Shown in pieces: positions 12,383 through 13,048 of a stretch of DNA of 13,048 nt. The stretch is taken from contig JAFRBA010000194.1 of NCBI GenBank assembly GCA_017405115.1, positions 1-13,048 on the forward strand, written 5' to 3'. The translations under genes and the position numbers were made by a program. Positions within the stretch are counted from its first letter, which is position 1, and each line of letters opens with the position of its first letter. The notes beneath the pieces are model-generated. The model did not search any database and was not told the DNA's origin. It saw nothing but the letters and a program-made list of their open reading frames with translations. This stretch comes from Kiritimatiellia bacterium (GTDB lineage Bacteria; Verrucomicrobiota; Kiritimatiellia; RFP12; UBA1067).

Positions 12383-12886
12383 ATGGGCGGGGGAAATGCA
12401 TCTATGGCCGTCACGCTGGCGCTCTACGTTTGCCTTCCTGCGGCTGTCCTCTTCGTCGGATGGCTTGTCGGCCATTTGTCCGAGACGAAGCACGAGCGGT
12501 CGCTTGCATCGCGCGAAGAGGCGCTGGAGGACATCGAGACGACGGACATGCGCAATCCGCCTGGCTTTGCCGGCGCGGAAGGTCCGTGTGTGCTCGTGAG
12601 CGGCGAGGCGGTGGTGGCGAGCGACATGTTCAAGACGTGGGTGTTCGGGATCAAGAACATCGTGGGCGGAGAGTCCAAGACGTTCACTCGCCTCTTCGAC
12701 AGGGCGCGGCGCGCGGCGCTTCTGCGCATGAAGGAGCGGGCCCGCGAGCTTGGCTGCAACGCAGTCTGCAACGTGCGCTTCGACAGCGCGGACATCGGCG
12801 GCAACGCCACGTCCGGCGCCAAGAAGAACTTGAACATGGCAGTCGCGCTCGTCTCCGGCACGGCCTGGCGGCGGCCTGTCGCATAG
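12383..12886 (+). CDS. Membrane-anchored YbjQ-like protein
   Basis: A 167-residue protein. Residues ~8-31 are a membrane helix, followed by a charged linker (~33-55). A diverged YbjQ domain follows, with K-N-I-V-G-G-E-S-K-T-F-T and R-R-A-A-L-L-R-M-K. It ends with E-L-G-C-N-A-V-C-N-V-R-F, parallel to the neighbour's block with two Ala/Val-to-Cys changes. ATG 12383 is chosen over ATG 12377 because GGAGG ends at 12376: the first ATG would leave no spacing, the second leaves six bases. It lies 18 bases after ybjQ and probably arose by duplication followed by gain of an anchor. Function unknown. Confidence 0.85.
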   Translation: MGGGNASMAVTLALYVCLPAAVLFVGWLVGHLSETKHERSLASREEALEDIETTDMRNPPGFAGAEGPCVLVSGEAVVASDMFKTWVFGIKNIVGGESKTFTRLFDRARRAALLRMKERARELGCNAVCNVRFDSADIGGNATSGAKKNLNMAVALVSGTAWRRPVA

Positions 12887-12887
12887 C

Positions 12888-13048
12888 ATGTCCGCGGGAA
12901 TCGAGGACGAGCCCGCGCTCTTTGCCGCGGCGCGCGCGGGCGACGCCGGGGCGGACGCCATCGGCGGAGAGGCGGCTCTTGCCGACGCGCCGGAGGCGGT
13001 CTGCGACAAGCTGCGCGGCGACGCGGTGCTGCGCGGGCTGTGGGAGTC
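12888..13048 (+). CDS. Unrecognised protein, N-terminal part (3' partial)
   Basis: An ATG at 12888, one base after the preceding stop, opens a frame that runs off the window end with no stop in 53 codons. The sequence is rich in Ala, Gly, Asp and Glu, with E-D-E-P-A-L-F-A-A-A-R near the start. I do not recognise it. The tight spacing to the YbjQ-like gene supports co-transcription. No Shine-Dalgarno is obvious, so the start is tentative. Confidence 0.5.
   Translation, partial: MSAGIEDEPALFAAARAGDAGADAIGGEAALADAPEAVCDKLRGDAVLRGLWE

Noticed and set aside
11963..13009. Minus-strand open frame of 348 codons
   Set aside because: Covers the two ybjQ-type genes in antisense, low-complexity composition, no start signal.

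Overview
The window reads as chromosomal DNA of a GC-rich bacterium. Genes lie almost entirely on the + strand, tightly packed, with frequent 4-base stop/start overlaps. A Hanks-type kinase beside an ECF-like sigma factor, secreted Ig-like proteins and a strong TATAAT-next-to-ATG promoter style suggest the PVC superphylum (Kiritimatiellota or Lentisphaerota-like, perhaps from a gut or anoxic habitat). That placement is inference from gene content, not from a marker gene. No rRNA, tRNA, CRISPR array or transposase was seen.

Layout. (1) 1-2500 is a lower-GC block (one sample about 42% GC, against about 62% in the first 120 bases). It holds the end of a large Ig-like secreted protein, a lipoprotein, a membrane-anchored coiled-coil protein resembling the periplasmic part of Wzz proteins, and perhaps a 28-codon ORF. 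The drop in GC falls inside the first gene. (2) 2588-3249 is an exported nitroreductase with its own near-consensus promoter. (3) 3285-4906 is a membrane-anchored Ser/Thr kinase and an ECF-like sigma factor. The kinase has an in-frame stop 14 codons before the position where it would have overlapped the sigma factor start. (4) 4911-5663 is a mosaic: the first 21 codons of a Vsr mismatch endonuclease run in frame into a YjdF/DUF2238 membrane protein. The end of that protein runs out of frame through the last 99 bases of an mpg gene, whose intact relative lies 5 kb downstream. (5) 5672-7695 is a zinc-ribbon/SH3 protein and a radical SAM/SPASM enzyme joined by a TTGA overlap. (6) 7696-10289 is an AT-rich control region with two matching inverted repeats, an AAA ATPase with a PD-(D/E)XK domain (DUF234 type), and an uncharacterised protein. 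(7) 10324-10924 is a MITE-like inverted repeat of 9-bp units directly before a complete mpg. (8) 10946-11959 is a SanA/DUF218 membrane protein with an extra N-terminal domain. (9) 12014-13048 is ybjQ, a membrane-anchored ybjQ relative and the start of an unrecognised gene.

Three transcription units (2623, 5687, 10961) share an unusual start: an extended -10 box ending exactly six bases before the ATG, with no Shine-Dalgarno. Their mRNAs should therefore be leaderless, whereas genes inside operons use Shine-Dalgarno sites or overlap coupling. The observations most worth following are the vsr'-yjdF-'mpg mosaic, the leaderless promoter module, the operator-like repeats on the ATPase promoter and the radical SAM pair.
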